From Sthenelais limicola (taxonomy: Eukaryota > Annelida > Polychaeta > Phyllodocida > Sigalionidae): a DNA stretch of 64,000 bases. Below are positions 20,129 through 32,328 of the stretch, one piece after another. The notes below the pieces were generated by a model that saw only the letters and a list, made by a program, of their open reading frames with translations, was not told the DNA's origin and made no database searches. The stretch lies in the NCBI GenBank assembly GCA_942159475.1, contig OW804096.1:39803744-39867743 (forward strand), written 5' to 3'. The first letter of the stretch is position 1; each line of letters opens with the position of its first letter. The position numbers were made by a program, and so were the translations under genes.

Positions 20129-20519
20129 GATATGTGTGATCTATTTCAAGAAAATGAGTCACAAGTCGCAAGTTTATGACTTTGAGATATCGTCATATTT
20201 GAAAAGATGAGATCAAGCCGATTCCAATTCCATTCCATTAGGGCATGTAATACGTATTTCTATATTTCAAGTTTGATATATTTATTTTCGAAAAAAAATA
20301 ATTGGTGGACAATTACTAGTAAAGTAGCTAAAACAACTTTGTAAGATGACCTTAGAAATACATGGATATCTAATAGTCTGTCTTGAAATTTGATACACGT
20401 AAACAACAGCTAACAGCGTTAAGCATCCCAGAAATGAAGACATTCTATGAATAAATCACTCTGAGAAATATCAATTTTGCGACCTGTGACTCATTTTTCT
20501 ATAACATATCACATGTATA
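20129..20519. mobile_element. R4 MITE, copy 1 (both ends present)
   Basis: About 390 bp with terminal inverted repeats of some 40 bp. The left contains AAAATGAGTCACAAGTCGCA and the right, read on the minus strand, AAAATGAGTCACAGGTCGCA. The ends also share GTGTGAT/ATGTGAT. The interior GAGATCAAGCCGATTCCAAT is shared with copies near 24 kb, 26 kb and 61.5 kb. Confidence 0.7.
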
Positions 20520-20794
20520 TAATATATGTTTGTTAAATGACACTACCCCACAAACTAAGGCTTAATGTAAGGCATGATTAGTGTAACAGTGCTAAAACAG
20601 TGCAGCAACATGACAATCAGAACTCGCATGGCTATCACACCCTCCCGGTAACGATAATATTATTATTCTGGGATTAGATCCTCATTTAAACCATGCTTAA
20701 GGTAAACTAACACAGGAGGGATTAGTTAATCTCACTGCTTTGTCTGGCACCTGTAAATCTAGTTACCTGTTTGCCTTCCCAGACTGGTTATTAG

Positions 20795-21030
20795 GGGTTT
20801 GTATTGAAGCCAATTTGGAAACAGCTTGGTCAATCAATTCAATGCAAAGTAATCTCTATTTGAGACTGCTTAAAATGGTGTAGGTTTCTGAAGATACAAT
20901 ATTCCAGGTCTTGCAAAATGAACCAAATACAAATAAAAAAGAGAAGGGTTTAGTATTGAAGCCAATTTGGAAACAGATTGGTAATTCAATTCAGCTCAAA
21001 GGAATCTTCATTTGAGATTTATTCGATATT
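20795..21030. repeat. 152-bp imperfect tandem duplication
   Basis: GTATTGAAGCCAATTTGGAA followed by ACAG starts at 20801 and again at 20953. Each is followed by related AATTCAATTCA and ATTTGAGA blocks. No coding potential is seen. Confidence 0.7.
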
Positions 21031-21039
21031 TCAGGTCAG

Positions 21040-22330
21040 GTGATTGTTTCATAAGAAATCATACGACCTAATCTTGAATATAAGAGCGTTGTATATGGGT
21101 TTAAGATATCATAAACATGTACAAGAAATCTTAAATTTAAGACCGTTTTTAAGAAGAAAATTACTATTGACTATGGTCTTTAAAAAACTGTTGATTACAG
21201 ACTGAATTGGTTATTGAAGGCATGCATGAAATAATGTAGATATATTTATTTCATCATATCCTTCGAGATTGTCATCAACTAAATGATATTGGTTGTTGTG
21301 GCACTTTATAAATGAAGCGCACTATTTAAGAACATATCCTATATGATGTATTATATCATACGGTTTCATCTTATTTTCGTGAAACGCCCCCAGGTCTTCA
21401 AAAGTGAACCAAATAAAACTAAAAAGAAAAGAGAGAAAGATGAGAATAGCTTAGAATTACGTAGGGTTTATTTGATTTGGGATATTTTTTATTCTTTTTA
21501 AATATATTTTATTGTGGACATTATCACAACAGTTACAATCAGTAGAGTGTGATATCCTCATGCACACAATTACAACATAAGACAAAGAAAATATAATACA
21601 ATACCTCCTGATTAGTCTCCGGTTAAAACTGTGAAAATATAGCTGTCAAAAATACAGAGTTGATATATATATATACGCATTTGATGAAGTAGCTAATGAA
21701 AAAAGCATTTGCTTGCTTTGATTGTAAATTTTGCAACTTTTTGTTAAATACATTTTATTTTGTCAAATAATATTTATTGTCAAAAAAGAAATAAAATCGT
21801 AAGGGTTTGTCACCTCGTAAAGCCATCGTGACGCCCTCCCACCAATATCTGGTTGCATATAGTTACAGCTAACAAATCGTAAATTCGTTTTAATTCTGAT
21901 GTTTAAAATAATCGCTGGGTTAGTAATTAAGACCCTTTTACAAGATTACAAAATCATTTTATGTAAGGATTATGCACCAACCCTCAATATGTACATTGCA
22001 TTACATTATATGTGGGACAGGAAAGTACACAAAAGAAAGAAAGGTCGCACAGGGAATATAATATATATGTCAAAAAGATGGATTTAAAATATCTGTTATG
22101 CTATACAAAAGCATATAATATTATATATAATTAATCCGTTTATTAAGTTAACACCTTTGATGAAAAGCGAATGATATAATGTACTTGAACTAAGACTCGC
22201 GGGATCGTCTTTGGGAATTCAAACGTTCCCAATACTGATGGATTTGCAGATTGGGTATAAATCAATACCTCATATTATATAGTTGAGCCAATCTAAGCTT
22301 ATCGAAGAAGCCCCAACAATGACAATGTCC
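21040..22330. other. Non-coding stretch, no gene seen
   Basis: AT-rich DNA with no supported gene. The segment 21490-21640 (TATTTTATTGTGGACATTATC) resembles the 3' tail of some repeat on the minus strand, but I cannot assign it to a family. Confidence 0.5.
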
Positions 22331-22542
22331 AATAGGGGACTTGCATAGCCGCCATTTTGGGAAAGATTAAGTCTTGTTTTTATGTGAACATGGAAATACC
22401 GATGGCTATTGTGTGCATGAGATCACTCCCAAATATTCCATGCTGAACGTAACATGCTTTCTGTAACTTTCACGCTGACATACAACTCCCATAATTCAAT
22501 GCTAATCGAGATTCAAGTTGGAGGACATGCAAGTCCCTTATT
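22331..22542. mobile_element. R3 inverted-repeat element, copy 2
   Basis: Left end AATAGGGGACTTGCATAGCC and right end GACATGCAAGTCCCTTATT are inverted copies. Length is 212 bp. The interior shares TGACATACAACTCCCA and a GAGATTCAAGTTGG-type block with the 27.3-kb copy. Confidence 0.7.
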
Positions 22543-22782
22543 ACTGTGATATTGCAAATTCTATAAGAGAAATAGCGTTGACGGTTCAAATAATTATATA
22601 AAACATGAAATGAAATGAAATGATCATCTTTATTTTACTTGTACTTTCAAGTTGATAAATTTGTTAGATTGTGAGGATGTATATGGTCGCCATAAAAATA
22701 AAAGGGTATCTACTGGATAAAGTGACCCCAGTCTAGGCCTATAGTGATTGTATGATTGATGTGATTATTGATTTTAGTTCAA

Positions 22783-22993
22783 TTCTTTTTCCACTTGATG
22801 GATATACATAGACATTATGGACAATACAAGGAAGACTGAAACTTAAGTTGAATAGTTTTATTATTCTTTGGGGAATAAACATTTTATATATTCCACAGGT
22901 GAATAGATGTGAGCAGATTGTCTTTGTTAAGTAGAGGTAATATCCGGGTAATGTCAGTTCTTTTTCCACTTGATGGATATACATAGAGATTAT
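22783..22993. repeat. 36-bp direct repeats 175 bp apart
   Basis: TTCTTTTTCCACTTGATGGA followed by TATACATAGA occurs at 22783-22818 and again at 22958-22993 with one or two differences. This is a short segmental duplication in non-coding DNA. Confidence 0.75.
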
Positions 22994-23132
22994 ATTTCAT
23001 GTGTTTGATGTAGGGGCTACGCGTGAAAACGCCTATGGAGGATACTGCGTTTTTTTGTGTGGCTTAAAAATTGTATTGGCCTTTATATTAATGAATATAA
23101 AAGAACATGACAACTCACCATTGTGTAAAGTC

Positions 23133-23347
23133 CAGTCTAGGCCCAAAGGATCAGAGAGTCCCTTCAAATGAAGGGAAAGCCTCTCGCCTCAGACCGCAAA
23201 GTGCCATTATAATTCTATTAAGACCGCAAATTGTCATTATATTCCCATTAAAACGCCTAGTCCTAGGCCAGGAAACCGATTAGCGAAGTAGGCGTCCAAT
23301 CACTGACATACCATTATTATCTGATCTGAGGGTTCGGACCTAGACTG
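23133..23347. mobile_element. R5 MITE, copy 1
   Basis: Starts CAGTCTAGGCCC and ends GGACCTAGACTG, a 12-bp inverted terminal repeat with one mismatch. The interior includes GGGAAAGCCTCTCGCCTCA, an AAGACCGCAAATTGTCATTA block and GTCCTAGGCCAGGAAACCGA. Length is 215 bp. A closely related copy lies at 61783-61984. Confidence 0.75.
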
Positions 23348-23884
23348 AAGTATGGGGTCTACAAGAAAGGAACATTTCGAATCTACAAATATTCATCATC
23401 ATTACACAATACATATGGGCTTGGGTTTTTTTAAAATCAAGTTCATTGAACACACTTATATATAACATGCAATTTCCTGGCATTCACATAAAGGGTAATG
23501 AATGGAGAATGTCCCGGTACTCAGCAATGAAAGGTCTAAACTATTATCCTTTAACTTTAAAATGGAGTGTCGAAACAGTTTTAGTTTCTGGTTGAAATAC
23601 TTTCTTTTTCTGGTCCTAATAAAAGGTAAATAAGTATTACAATAGATAATTGCGTCCAACTATATAATGAATCAATTAAATGTTACACAACTTAGGCCAG
23701 TATCTTGATAAGTAGATCTATAGCTTCTAGTCATCTTCTCTCCCTCCCCCATCCCTTAAGGGATATAATGTCTGGTAAGGCTAATTGAATATACTGGAGT
23801 TGTCCCAATCAGACAGGGTCAATCTATATTTCTGCTCAGCTCTAGACAATATACAATAGTCTATGTAGCTCCTAATGTGCTGTG

Positions 23885-24290
23885 TTACGCAAAAAAATAA
23901 GAATATTTCACAAATGTTTTTTCACAAAAACTCTTGCACAGAATATTCTCGTTCTGGGGTTGTTTAGCACTGCTAGTAGCATTAACACATGTACCAAATC
24001 TGAAGGTTATGCATTGAATATATCTATGCGTATCTGAGGTTATGTTAAAGAGTATATTTAACTACTTTACTAGTAATTGACCATTAAAGAAATAATGCGA
24101 ACCTATTTTGCATGCATAGAATGGATAAAATTACTTATTGGATGTCTTAATGTATACCATTATTGGAATCGGTTTGATCTCATCTTTTCAAATATGATGA
24201 TATCTCAAATTTTATTATCTCAAAATCCAGTTCTTGCAACGTGTGACTCATTTTCCTGTGACATGTCAGATATGTGATATGTCACAGACA
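23885..24290. mobile_element. R4 MITE, copy 2 (inverted)
   Basis: Opposite orientation to copy 1. ATCGGTTTGATCTCATCTTT and GCAACGTGTGACTCATTTTC mark the strong end; the other end is degenerate. The AATTGATTACTAGT-type block of copy 1 appears inverted near 24065. Confidence 0.6.
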
Positions 24291-24299
24291 ATGAGTATA

Positions 24300-26070
24300 A
24301 AGTCACACAAACGGGATTTTATTCAAATATTTTCCCCACAAGAACTACACGTAACTATACAATTGTTCTCGCTTTTTAGTGTATACATAGCAATGTCAGA
24401 CGTAAATTTATACAATTTCAAGACTGTAATGAATATACATCTATGCAGTTTTTTTTATTTATTTATTTATATATGTATTGCATTTATATTCAGAACAGAC
24501 AATAACATTCCGAAATTGGATACATACTCTCTGCCTAAGCAGGTCTTCCTGAGAATTTTAATGCAGATATGACACTTATACCTCATTGTGGCATATTCTT
24601 GTTATAACACCTCCTTTCGCTCAGCCATAGTTGTGGGTGTGTGGCATCATTTTAGCACATTTTAAAGCTAATGGTAAACCACATACAGAAATTAGTGGGT
24701 TCAGAATGCACCAGCAGACTATTACAAGGTGAGACTAATTAAGGAAAACGGGGCAATTTCGCACAGACCTCCCGTTGTAATTGTAGATTTATGTATACTA
24801 GACTATGGTACCTCGCTTATATTGTGTAATTGTAGTGTAAACCAGAATTATTACTCCTGTGTACTGGACCGTCTTATTAGAAAACTAAGAAAATAACAGA
24901 TTAGTATGTTACTAAGTGGAATATGTGTAAGATGCACGGCGGTTTCACATCTTGTATGTCACCACTATTGATAGGTATCATTGGATCATCTTTTATTCTC
25001 ACTGATAGATACCAAAACTATTTTATAGGTTAATATTATCTCAAAAGTTAGCCCGATGGAATAGTAGTCTTATATTGGTGTTATTATTTGCTAATTTGAT
25101 CTCATATAACTCTGGTATTTTCTATTATTTTACATGTAACTTATAATTATAAGCTGAGAATAGCAATGTAAATTGTGAGCTTACTGAAATAAAAAATGAA
25201 CAAACAAACAAATAAACTATGTCAAATTAATAAATGAAATAAAAATAAAACAGAGGTTTTACTAAGCCAGTCAGACCAACCATCCCACTATCCCCTCCAG
25301 CAGTTATTTGGCCTTAGGAAGAGGTCAGCGCCGATTATTGGGTATCGATCCCTTAACCCAACAGGATTAATTAACGCTGTTTGCCTTGGATCTTCAGAGA
25401 GTTTAGAGAACGGATACAACAAGCCAGGCCTGAGGCCACTCTCACATATAAACCACATCCACTGATTTATCATGGTTATAGACATCACTCCTACAATACA
25501 GCATCAAACTTAATATTTACAAAATTGAATGGAAATGATATCGATAGATCAAACACAAATTAAAATAACCCCAAAAGAAGAGAGAGCTCCTTTTTTAACA
25601 CTTTATTTATCCAGGTAGTATAAAAGGGCTATGGCATTGCCAACCCTGATTCATCGGGGAACAAGCATGTCGCCTGATTTACGCCCCGAGCCTGGCATAT
25701 CTACTTACAAAATAGAGTAATGGATTTAAACATGAACACAGTTCATAAGGGAAAGTGTATATTTTTATATATCAGAATTTAGCGTGTTTACTGTGTTACC
25801 AACAACTCCAATGATATATCACAATTACCATGTTGATCTATCACAACGGCCAATTATATTACAACTTGATTAGTTTGTTACCAACCCCGCTACTAACTGA
25901 TCTGTACGATGCGTTTTGTTTTAGAAAACCACATGCGGATTTCTGCAGATGATGCAGTGACCCGGCGGGCGCAGTGACGGAAACAAGGGAATTTCACCAT
26001 CTAAACGTGGTTAGTTGTGATACATCAACTGGTATTTGTGATATATCATGATAGTTGTGATATAAATATG
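24300..26070. other. Non-coding stretch, no gene seen
   Basis: No supported gene. A segment near 25592-25690 (CTTTATTTATCCAGGTAGTA, then AACCCTGATTCATCGGGGAA) looks like the 3' part of a dispersed repeat, but I cannot name it. Short frames near 25.3-25.5 kb overlap on both strands and resemble nothing known to me. Confidence 0.45.
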
Positions 26071-26077
26071 AAATGTA

Positions 26078-26295
26078 TTTTAGTAAAATGGGTTACAAGT
26101 AGCAGAAATGGATTTTGAGAAATCATCACAGTTGAAACCATGAGATCCAGCCAATTCTAATGACGGTAAACATGAAGGACTTCTAATAAGTATTTCTATA
26201 TTTTATGTTTGATATTTTTATGTTTGGAAAAAAAGTTGCTGGGTGGGCAATTACTAGCAAATAACTAAATATACTCATTTTTCATATGGAATGCA
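26078..26295. mobile_element. R4 MITE, truncated copy 3
   Basis: Same orientation as copy 1. Shares GGGTTACAAGTAGCAG, the ATGAGATCCAGCCAATTCTA block and GGTGGGCAATTACTAGCAAA. The distal half is missing. Confidence 0.55.
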
Positions 26296-27007
26296 GTTCG
26301 TGGTTGTTCTTTTTTTGATTATTTTGTATTGGCCTTGCACATCTACATTCTTTACAAAAAGCGCATAACCACAATGGTGATTATTTTCATGAGTTGCCAA
26401 GTTAGTCAGATTTTACAACTCAATCAAATTCAGCTGTTCACGTTAAAGTGAGATAGATATTGAAATATATTCGATATATGAATTTAGTTTGGCATCCGCA
26501 AACATAGCAAAGACTTACCGATTGATCCAATGGGCTGCAGCCTGTATCTATAAATGAAAACACATGACTAATATCCATGTCAAATTAACATTTATGTATT
26601 CTCGACACATTGCATGGCCGCCATCTATAAGCCGATCGGAAACTTGAGTCAATAAGTCATTTAAAGGCAAACGTAACCTGATACTATTATCAACAATTGA
26701 TTATATCAATTAGTTTGGACTCCCCTTACAATCTAACGAGGCTTGTTTGCAATCGTGCTTATTCAAAGTTGATAACTTTGAAAATATCCTAGCTGTAATT
26801 TCCCGGAGAATCAAAATCGATAACTTTGTTGCAAAGCAAACTCAATCATTATCAATTAACACAGTCGTATTTCTCTAGCGGGTTCTATACACAGATTCTC
26901 CTTGCGTTATCCTTTATTATTGATTAATTTATCTATTTATTATTAATGAGGACATGTCCTTTTCAACCATTTACAACCATGTCATACTACTCCCCAAAAT
27001 ACTTTGT

Positions 27008-27061
27008 TGCATCGGCCGGGAATCGAACCCGGGCCGCATTCTACCACTGAACCACCGATGC
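27008..27061 (-). pseudogene. tRNA-Gly remnant lacking the anticodon arm
   Basis: The minus strand starts GCATCGGTGGTTCAGTGGTA then GAAT, identical in layout to animal tRNA-Gly(GCC) through the D arm. It then jumps to GGCCCGGGTTCGATTCCC and closes with CCGATGC plus discriminator A, giving a perfect 7-bp acceptor stem. About 19 nt covering the whole anticodon stem-loop are replaced by GC, so the length is 54 nt instead of 71. Box A and box B promoter elements are intact. It cannot act as a tRNA. Confidence 0.85.
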
Positions 27062-27114
27062 ACTTGTTTTAGCTGGGTATACGGCCTAAGAATAATTTTA
27101 CACACATCAATGGC

Positions 27115-27640
27115 GATCTTGCCAAAAATTCTCTCAAATAATACAAATTTAAGACAAAATATGGTTCAAAAGACACCTCCACATTAGCGAACAATTTCTT
27201 TAAATATCAAATATGTTTAGATATGCCTATATGTATTGTTCACCCTAATTTAACAGTACGTAATTTACTAACTGGGTAAAAATGTCAAGGGAGTCGCATG
27301 TCTCACTGCGCATGTCTATTACAGTGCATGCTGAGATGGTTTCAAATCTGACATACAAATATTTAGCAACAATTGTATCGAAAATTGCAAGGATCTTTTC
27401 ACCAATATCATTGCTTGTATAAATGATCTATACAAACCAAATGCTTGATGGGAAAGATGAATTCTTGTTTTATTGGACCATGTAAAACACATATTTACAT
27501 GAGATCATTGTTAAATATTCCACATTGAACATACCATTTTTTCTATAGCTTTTACACTGACATACAACTCCCACAATTCCATGCAAATCAAGATTCAAGA
27601 TGACGGACATGCCCCTATTGTACATTTTTGGACGCCCTGA
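27115..27640. mobile_element. R2 MITE interrupted by an R3 element (second case)
   Basis: The R2 interior (AATTCTCTCAAATAATACAA, AATATGGTTCAAAAG, CTAATTTAACAGTACGTAAT) runs to about 27283. The R2 right end resumes after the R3 element as TTGTACATTTTTGGACGCCC then TGACCC. The arrangement parallels that at 19.4-19.9 kb. Confidence 0.6.
27284..27617. mobile_element. R3 inverted-repeat element, copy 3
   Basis: The degenerate left end is TCAAGGGAGTCGCATG and the right end is GGACATGCCCCTATTG. The interior shares TTTTACACTGACATACAACT and an AATCAAGATTCAAGA block with the 22.3-kb copy. It lies inside an R2 element next to its terminal TGTAC. Confidence 0.6.
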
Positions 27641-28019
27641 CCCAATGTGGATTCGGTGGAGATTAAAACAGTATTGTTTCAATAGATATAAATAATTCAT
27701 TACGTTAATTAGTCTGTGGTGTGCATGAAAGCTAATGTGACGAGTGAATTGAATTAACCTGCGCCGGGGTTGGTGAGGATTATGACGCTCAATACTGCCC
27801 ATTTCCAGCCGGGGGACATCGATCAATTCTACATACTTATACTTGAATTAAATACCCCCACTAGCTACTGGATAGTATACCAGGCTATTGATGATATGCT
27901 CGGATCTGGATCTGGGTTTCCACTATCTAAGAGTGGGGACGGGGAGGTTGTACCAAGGTTGTTTTAAGTATCCATTACGAACGTACTATTTAATGTGTAC
28001 ACATCAATATCCAATTAAA

Positions 28020-28120
28020 GGGTCTGGTCCACTAAGCCGTTTTCTATGCGATTTTACGCCGCAAATGACTCTTTTGAACTAAATAAGTGAGGATCGCATT
28101 AGAGTCGGTTTTAGGAAGGT
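28020..28120. mobile_element. R1 fold-back MITE, degenerate copy 2
   Basis: GGTCTGGTCCACTAAGCCGT, TATGCGATTTTACGCCGCAA and GGATCGCATTAGAGTCGG match the R1 arms and centre with several substitutions, indicating an old copy. Confidence 0.7.
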
Positions 28121-28340
28121 GATAGTCTATTCTGTACCTAGTTTTTACATCGTAAACCCTGTTCTATTGTTATCTTAGTACAGAACAATAGTAATATAAT
28201 TATAGATCTGGACATTTATAAAATTTAAAGCACTGCAGCAAAAACAACAGGGTGAGATCCCCCAGAAGATTTAGATAAGTAGGAATTGTGGGCGAATAAA
28301 TTTAATGTAGAAAATCGTTGCTGACAATGCAACTTTAGTT

Positions 28341-28445
28341 GGGACAGATCTTCAGAAAGCGTACAATTGACCTTCACCAATCCTCTCAAATAACATAAAT
28401 TTAAGACGAAAATCAGGTTCAAAATACTGTTCAACATAACCTGAG
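28341..28445. mobile_element. R2 MITE, truncated copy
   Basis: The left end (GGGACAGATCTTCAGAAAGC) and the interior through AGGTTCAAAATACTGTTCAA and CATAACC are present. The right half is missing. Confidence 0.65.
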
Positions 28446-28449
28446 GGGA

Positions 28450-30070
28450 GTTAGCCACACATCAATAAAAAGGTAACAAAGAAATAAGCCATTTTGATGC
28501 TGAAAGATGATCAATATTCAATCTGAAGTGATGTTCTCATCGATTCCAATAAAAATCAATTCCTTTGTTGCACAGTCAGATGAAAGATGCCCTTAAAAAC
28601 CCAATCGAATTAAACCTATTGTCTCGTTTTTCAGTCGAAATCATTTTCACATTAGGAATATTGGAATAAAATGGCTTATCGATCACATCAATTTGGAGTC
28701 TCTGCCATTCTTTTTACAGTTGGGGAGAAGAAGAAATATTCCTTCGTTTATAAATTCAAATCTCTCCACAGAAACATTAGAAATGTATAGGCGAGAAGGT
28801 TCTAGCAAAGAATTGGTACATGTGTTCAACCACATTCCTTTTTTATCGACGTTATGCATATCTAATTAAAGCACAAACTTTATAAGATAAATACTATTAT
28901 TATAACTATTACCATGCTGGCATTTTAAAATGTAAGAAAGGGGTGCTACGTGAACGTTTCAACCATTCCGCAGTGAATATTCTTCATAAAAAAAGTAGGT
29001 TTCAACATTAAAACACAGATTTAAGCCTCCCTTTAAACCTAGTTCAGAACTTGCAAATGTTTCAACTGCTGTCAAGCCGCGCCATCTTGGATTCCCGAAA
29101 ACTTTTGGCCAAAGAGTTCTGCATTTCTATGGACTTTAAAAGTTTTTTTGTTATCAACACCAATTTTAATTTATTAATAATTACCACATTAATTTATTAA
29201 TAATTACTAGCCTTTCGAATAATTGTTTTAATATAAGATGGAAAACCGCATCTAACACCAAATTGGAGGTTATTTATTTTATATCATTTTATTTCTCAAC
29301 GTTTCGGTCTGATTGACCTTCTTCAGGAGATTGAGAGGGAATTATCAGGAAGATATAGCTTCGGGGTTTTTGGGGGGGTTTTTGGGGGTTTTTTTCTCCA
29401 TATATTTGCAAATTGAAAAAATATTTTTATTCAGGACTACAGACGTTACATTGAAGATGCTATTCTCAGAATTGCCTGATGTTACAAAAAATTATTGCAG
29501 TATTTTAGAACATATTCCAAGAGATGACAGTGTGGAAGTTATTATTTATATAAGAGACAATCAAGGTATTATAAATGATACGTCACATAGAGAGGCATAG
29601 TTAATTAAGTTAATCAAATTACAGGATCTACATAGACAAGATAAGAAAAGCCTTCAAATTTTCATTTGAGCATACATTGAATATCATACGAACAAAAGTG
29701 CTGCAGGTTTACAGTAATAGTATGACAAGAATAAAATCATTTGTTAAAAACATAGGTATAGCTATGTGCTCTTTCAGAAATCCGTAGGGTATTACAAGTT
29801 TATGTCAAAAAGAAAAAAATATATTATCAGTACTTGTACTTTCATTCAGATTATAAGGTTGAACTAGTAAACAACAAAGCGATCAGGTCAAATATTAATG
29901 CACATATGTGGAAGTCTTATACACAGGTATGAGGAAAATCACTCAGACTCTCACAAGCATGCAACAAAAAAGAGAAGAGGTGTGAATAAGTGTAAACAGT
30001 CAATCCAGGTTCCACAGTGAGAGAATAGATATCATTGCGAAACATAGTTGTTATGGCATTAATAAGTTTT
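28450..30070. other. Non-coding stretch left of LINE A
   Basis: No supported gene. A 21-bp tandem duplication (TTAATTTATTAATAATTAC) lies near 29165-29210. A 95-codon plus-strand frame at 29313-29600 resembles nothing known to me and has no supporting context. Its right part may be the 3' UTR of LINE A, whose end I could not fix. Confidence 0.4.
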
Positions 30071-32328
30071 CTACATTTCTACTCTACCAGAGTTAATAAA
30101 GCTCTCAAAATGAAGTTTTTTAAGAGTGTTTTTAAAGGTCTTGTTATCATCAATTATCCTGATTTTCTCTGGCAAACGGTTCCAAGAACCAGTTAATCTT
30201 CCCAGCATGCTTCTTTTTAGTCTATGTTTTTTCCATCTAATTGCATTTATCTTTCTCTGGAATCCGTTTCTAAGTAAGTATCCAGGATTTGTATTTGTAA
30301 AGGTACCTGTCATCTTTAATAGATTCAGGGCTCGTAGCTCACGCCTTATGGCTAGAGGTAATAATTTACATCTTACATGCATATTAAAAATACCCTCGCT
30401 GTAATATGTTTTACCATATATCAAACGAAGGGTTCTATTTTGCAATTTCTGCAGCCTAATGTAATTGGCCTTGGTAGACAGATCAATAAACACACATGAT
30501 TTTTCAATAATCGGGAGAATAAAGTTCTTATAGATTAACAGGCATCTATCATGATTTAACAGATGTTTCACTCTGGAGAGTCGTCTAATATAATTACTGG
30601 CAATGCCATAATTACAGCTAATTTGTTTTTGCATAGAAAGATTACTACACAACCATGTTCCCAAATACTTGAAATCTTGTACATAATTAACTACACATTG
30701 ATTTAGGTAAACAGGGCATGGGTTTCTAATATAAGCATCCAAATTGCCTTTGAATATTAAGATTTGCGACTTTTTTGCATTCGCCTGAAGATAATTTTTA
30801 GAGGCCCAGTCACCAAATTTGTGTAAGTCGTTTTGAATAACAAGAAAGGAATCGTTGTTAAGTATTGGTGTACAGATGGCACAATCATCTGCGTACATCA
30901 TCAATTTACCATGAAAATTAACGTTCACCAGATCATTCATGTATACAAAAGAACAACGGTCCCACGATACTGCCTTGGGCCACGCCGGCCCTCATAACAA
31001 TCTTGTCAGATATGTGACCGTTAAAGACCGTTCTTTGAGTTCGTCCAATACAGTAAGAGGTGAGAAGTTTCATTACTTTCTCATTTATACCCAAAGATCT
31101 TAGCTTTTAAGCAGTAAGTTGATATTTACGCTATTAAAAGCTTTTGATATGTCTAGGAAAGTTACAGCAGAGTTTAATGAATTATCCTTATACAATGAAA
31201 GTAGGTCCATTAAGGATTTCAGGGCAGTGTCAGTTCCCTTTCCCCTACGAAAGCCATGTTGTACATCCGACATAAGATGATTAGTTTCTAAATAATCAGT
31301 TAGTTTTTTCACCACGATTTTTTCAAAAATTTTGCTAATCATAGGGGTACATATTGTAGGGCGGAGATCATTCAAATTTCTGCCATTCTTTACTTTTGGA
31401 ATGAGTGTACATACACCATCTTTCCAGGATTGGGGATAAACTCCCGTAATTCTGATACGATTAAATAATGATATAATGTTATCGATATCGGCAACTAAAA
31501 ACATCTTAAGCAGCTTTGCCTTGAGTCCTACAATACAAGACGATTTGGAAAAATCCATATCTCTTATTACTTCCTTTATATTATCATTAGTAATGGGGTC
31601 TTCCCAGGAAAATATATTTCGAGTAACTAGTTCAATCGGCTGTGTAACAGCCTGGCTGAGGTTATTTCCTATATTTCCAAAGTAAGAATTTCCTGCATCA
31701 GCAGCAGCTTTATTCTCTAACCTTGAACCATTACTGTCAACGACAAAGGGAATCTTACATTCCGTAGGCTTATTACTATAGACTTTTGATAGTATTTCCC
31801 AGAACTTTTTGGGGTTGCCCATATTGTTATCTAACTGTCTCGCTATATGGTTTCTCCTAGTTTTAATGGCAAGTCCTTTAACCTGACGTTTTAGACGGCG
31901 CGCATTCGACCAGAGTTCCACATTGTTTTTGCCTTGTACGCCTTTCTAAAGGCCTTGTTTTTTTCTCTTATTGAAACCCTTAGCTCAACAGGACAGGCAA
32001 GCTTATTAATGTTTCTTCTTGTAGGAGGATTCATAGGTGCTACCTTATCTAACACAGCAATATAATCATTATACAGTAAGTTCCAGTTACACTCTGTTGA
32101 TCGTACATTATCGTCATTTATTTCCCTAACGTCAAGCGAATCAAGTGACTCCTTCAACATCGGGGTGGTAAGTCGTCTACAGTCCCTGTAACCCCTAGAA
32201 TTACTATTTTCAGTAATTCTATTCTTTTTCAAGATACAGTACACAGGGCAATGATCGCTTAGCCAGACATCAAGGACACCAGAGCCGTCGACAAATCTAC
32301 AGTCAGTAAATATTACGTCTAATAAGGT
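30071..32328 (-). pseudogene. LINE A, 3' part: endonuclease C-terminus and reverse transcriptase (broken)
   Basis: Reading leftward, 32337-31891 encodes the end of an APE-type endonuclease (LLDVIF, then LSDHCPVYCIL with the catalytic SDH). A frame shift leads into 31921-31100, which carries reverse-transcriptase fingers (DLRPTICTPMISKIFEKIV, QHGFRRGKGT, FLDISKAFNSV). Another shift and stops destroy the region of the AQGS/GPL motif. 30940-30071 then holds the catalytic MYADD (30884-30895) and the usual C-terminal region (LQKLQNRTLRLIYG, WNRLPEKIR). The order and motifs suit the CR1/L2/Jockey group; the clade is not certain. The element is dead, with at least two frameshifts. Confidence 0.88.
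32308..32328. repeat. Left target-site duplication of LINE B
   Basis: Bases 32308-32328 match 37714-37734 at 18 of 21 positions (shared core AAATATTACGTC) and flank LINE B directly. This fits target-primed insertion into LINE A. Confidence 0.75.

Noticed and set aside
25290..25400. A tRNA-like look on the minus strand (GGGATCGATACCC resembling a B box)
   Set aside because: No pairing acceptor stem or A box at the right spacing was found.
29264..29600. CAACGTTTCGGTCTGATTGA block and the 95-codon frame after it, considered as a Penelope-like or other retroelement end
   Set aside because: No reverse-transcriptase or GIY-YIG motif is visible, and the frame starts in low-complexity G/T sequence. 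I could not support any family.
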